Source: Phyllobacteriaceae bacterium
GTDB taxonomy: Bacteria > Pseudomonadota > Alphaproteobacteria > Rhizobiales > Devosiaceae
NCBI GenBank assembly: GCA_012799265.1
Contig: JAAZLP010000292.1
Location: 1-6,411, forward strand
Reading direction: 5' to 3'
Length of the DNA stretch: 6,411 bases
Part shown: in pieces, positions 5,597 through 6,411 of the stretch
How positions within the stretch are numbered: the first letter of the stretch is position 1
Layout of the letters: each line of letters begins with the position of its first letter
Made by a program: the position numbers and the translations under genes
Notes under the pieces: model-generated
What the model was told of the DNA's origin: nothing
Databases searched by the model: none
What the model saw: only the letters and a program-made list of their open reading frames with translations

Positions 5597-5614
5597 AGCG
5601 AGAGCGCTCTAGCT
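5597..5614. repeat. Palindrome immediately before the kup start codon
   Basis: AGAGCGCTCT (5601-5610) is a perfect 10-base palindrome. Allowing one mismatch it extends to AGC-G-AGAGCGCTCT-A-GCT (5597-5614). It ends one base before the ATG and includes the only purine-rich stretch (GCGAGAG) that could serve as ribosome-binding site. It could be an operator or a short hairpin covering the ribosome site, or chance. Confidence 0.4.
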
Positions 5615-5615
5615 C

Positions 5616-6411
5616 ATGACGCCCACGGATCAGTCCGGCCTACCTCCCGACCAGACTCCCACTACAGAACATGGCCAAGAGAAGAGCAGCCTGCCGCTGC
5701 TTACGCTCGGCGCTATCGGAGTTGTCTACGGGGATATCGGCACCAGCCCCATCTATGCCTTCCGCCAGGCCACCCATATCCGGCCCGGCGCGGCGGGCAC
5801 CGAGATTGAAATTCTCGGCCTGCTTTCGCTGATCGTCTGGGCGCTGACCCTGACGGTCGCGATCAAATACATCTTCTTCGTCACCCGCGCCGACAACAAT
5901 GGCGAGGGCGGCACGCTCAGCCTCATGGCGCTGGCGCGAAAGACGTTCACCAACCCACCCGCCTGGATCACCTTGCTCGGCGTCATCGGTGCCGCCATGT
6001 TCTATGGCGACGCGCTGCTGACGCCTGCTATGTCGGTGTTGTCAGCAGTGGAGGGTATCGAGCTTGTTGCGCCCGGCATGAGCCGCTGGGTCGTGCCGAT
6101 CACGCTGGTGATCATTGTCGGCATTTTCCTCGTCCAGAAATTCGGCACCGCCAAGGTGGCCATCGTCTTCGGACCAGTGACCGCGCTCTGGTTCCTGGTG
6201 CTGGGATTTTCTGGCCTCGTCCAGATCCTCGCCAATCCCGGGGTACTGGCCGCACTCAATCCGCTCCTGGGTTTCGGCTTTCTCATCAACCATTTCGGCA
6301 TCGCCTTTGTGGTCATGGGCGCGGTTTTTCTCGCCGTGACAGGCGCCGAGGCGCTCTATGTTGACCTTGGTCACTTTGGCCGGAAGCCAATTGTGCTGGC
6401 CTGGTTCCTGC
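5616..6411 (+). CDS. kup: KUP/Trk-type potassium uptake transporter (partial, C-terminus missing)
   Basis: Inner-membrane K+ uptake protein of the KUP/HAK/KT family, a proton-coupled potassium symporter. The frame stays open for 265 codons to the window edge; complete family members have roughly 600-640 residues, so less than half is present. After a hydrophilic N-terminus (1-26) comes GVVYGDIGTSPIYAF (35-49, with Asp40 matching the ion-binding Asp of E. coli Kup). Next are ADNNGEGGTLSLMAL (92-106, with Glu97), MFYGDALLTPAMSVLSAVEG (128-147, family signature) and TGAEALYVDLGHFGR near the right edge. Several hydrophobic segments alternate with these. The ATG at 5616 is preceded only by a weak GAGAG ribosome site inside a palindrome; I chose it because no better start precedes the conserved region. 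No clear promoter was found between the upstream terminator and this start. Confidence 0.95.
   Translation, partial: MTPTDQSGLPPDQTPTTEHGQEKSSLPLLTLGAIGVVYGDIGTSPIYAFRQATHIRPGAAGTEIEILGLLSLIVWALTLTVAIKYIFFVTRADNNGEGGTLSLMALARKTFTNPPAWITLLGVIGAAMFYGDALLTPAMSVLSAVEGIELVAPGMSRWVVPITLVIIVGIFLVQKFGTAKVAIVFGPVTALWFLVLGFSGLVQILANPGVLAALNPLLGFGFLINHFGIAFVVMGAVFLAVTGAEALYVDLGHFGRKPIVLAWFL

Overview
The window looks like ordinary chromosome of a GC-rich alphaproteobacterium. The acetolactate synthase and PdxJ sequences, the CTTGAC-type -35 element and the arrangement of the ilv leader suggest Hyphomicrobiales; Devosia or a relative is a guess from overall resemblance, not a demonstrated assignment. No mobile element, CRISPR array, rRNA or tRNA was seen. 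The genes are metabolic and transport housekeeping genes, and two of the proteins run off the window ends.

Layout. Positions 1-1011 (minus strand) hold the N-terminal 337 residues of a PiT-family phosphate transporter whose C-terminus lies off the left edge. Positions 1012-1386 separate it from the divergent ilv genes and hold nearly all of the regulation seen here. On the phosphate side are a near-consensus Pho box lying over the transporter start codon and a possible 11-codon upstream ORF with a very strong Shine-Dalgarno. On the ilv side are a promoter, a 16-codon leader peptide rich in Leu, Ile and Val codons, a nested pause-type hairpin and an intrinsic terminator, which together form a classical ribosome-mediated transcription attenuator. 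Next come ilvB (large subunit, 1387-3156) and ilvN (small regulatory subunit, 3180-3734) of acetohydroxyacid synthase. pdxJ (3827-4567, vitamin B6 synthesis) follows in the same direction after a 92-base gap that contains a strong hairpin. A 277-base gap with a candidate promoter precedes an NAD(P)H-dependent FMN reductase-family gene (4845-5459), which ends in a very strong intrinsic terminator (5491-5522). A kup-type potassium transporter starts at 5616 and runs off the right edge after 265 codons.

How the parts work together. IlvB and IlvN form the first common enzyme of valine, leucine and isoleucine synthesis. The leader senses charged tRNAs for these amino acids: stalling on its Leu/Ile/Val codons would disrupt the pause hairpin and favour read-through, while fast translation would allow the terminator to form before ilvB. 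IlvN would add feedback inhibition at the protein level. pdxJ may receive ilv read-through, which would link PLP-precursor synthesis to a pathway whose last step uses the PLP enzyme IlvE; that link is inference. The phosphate transporter, FMN reductase and potassium transporter appear to be independent units.

The most distinctive element is the ilv attenuator. The mechanism is known in proteobacteria, but this leader gene is too short for ordinary gene calling. No wholly new system was found.
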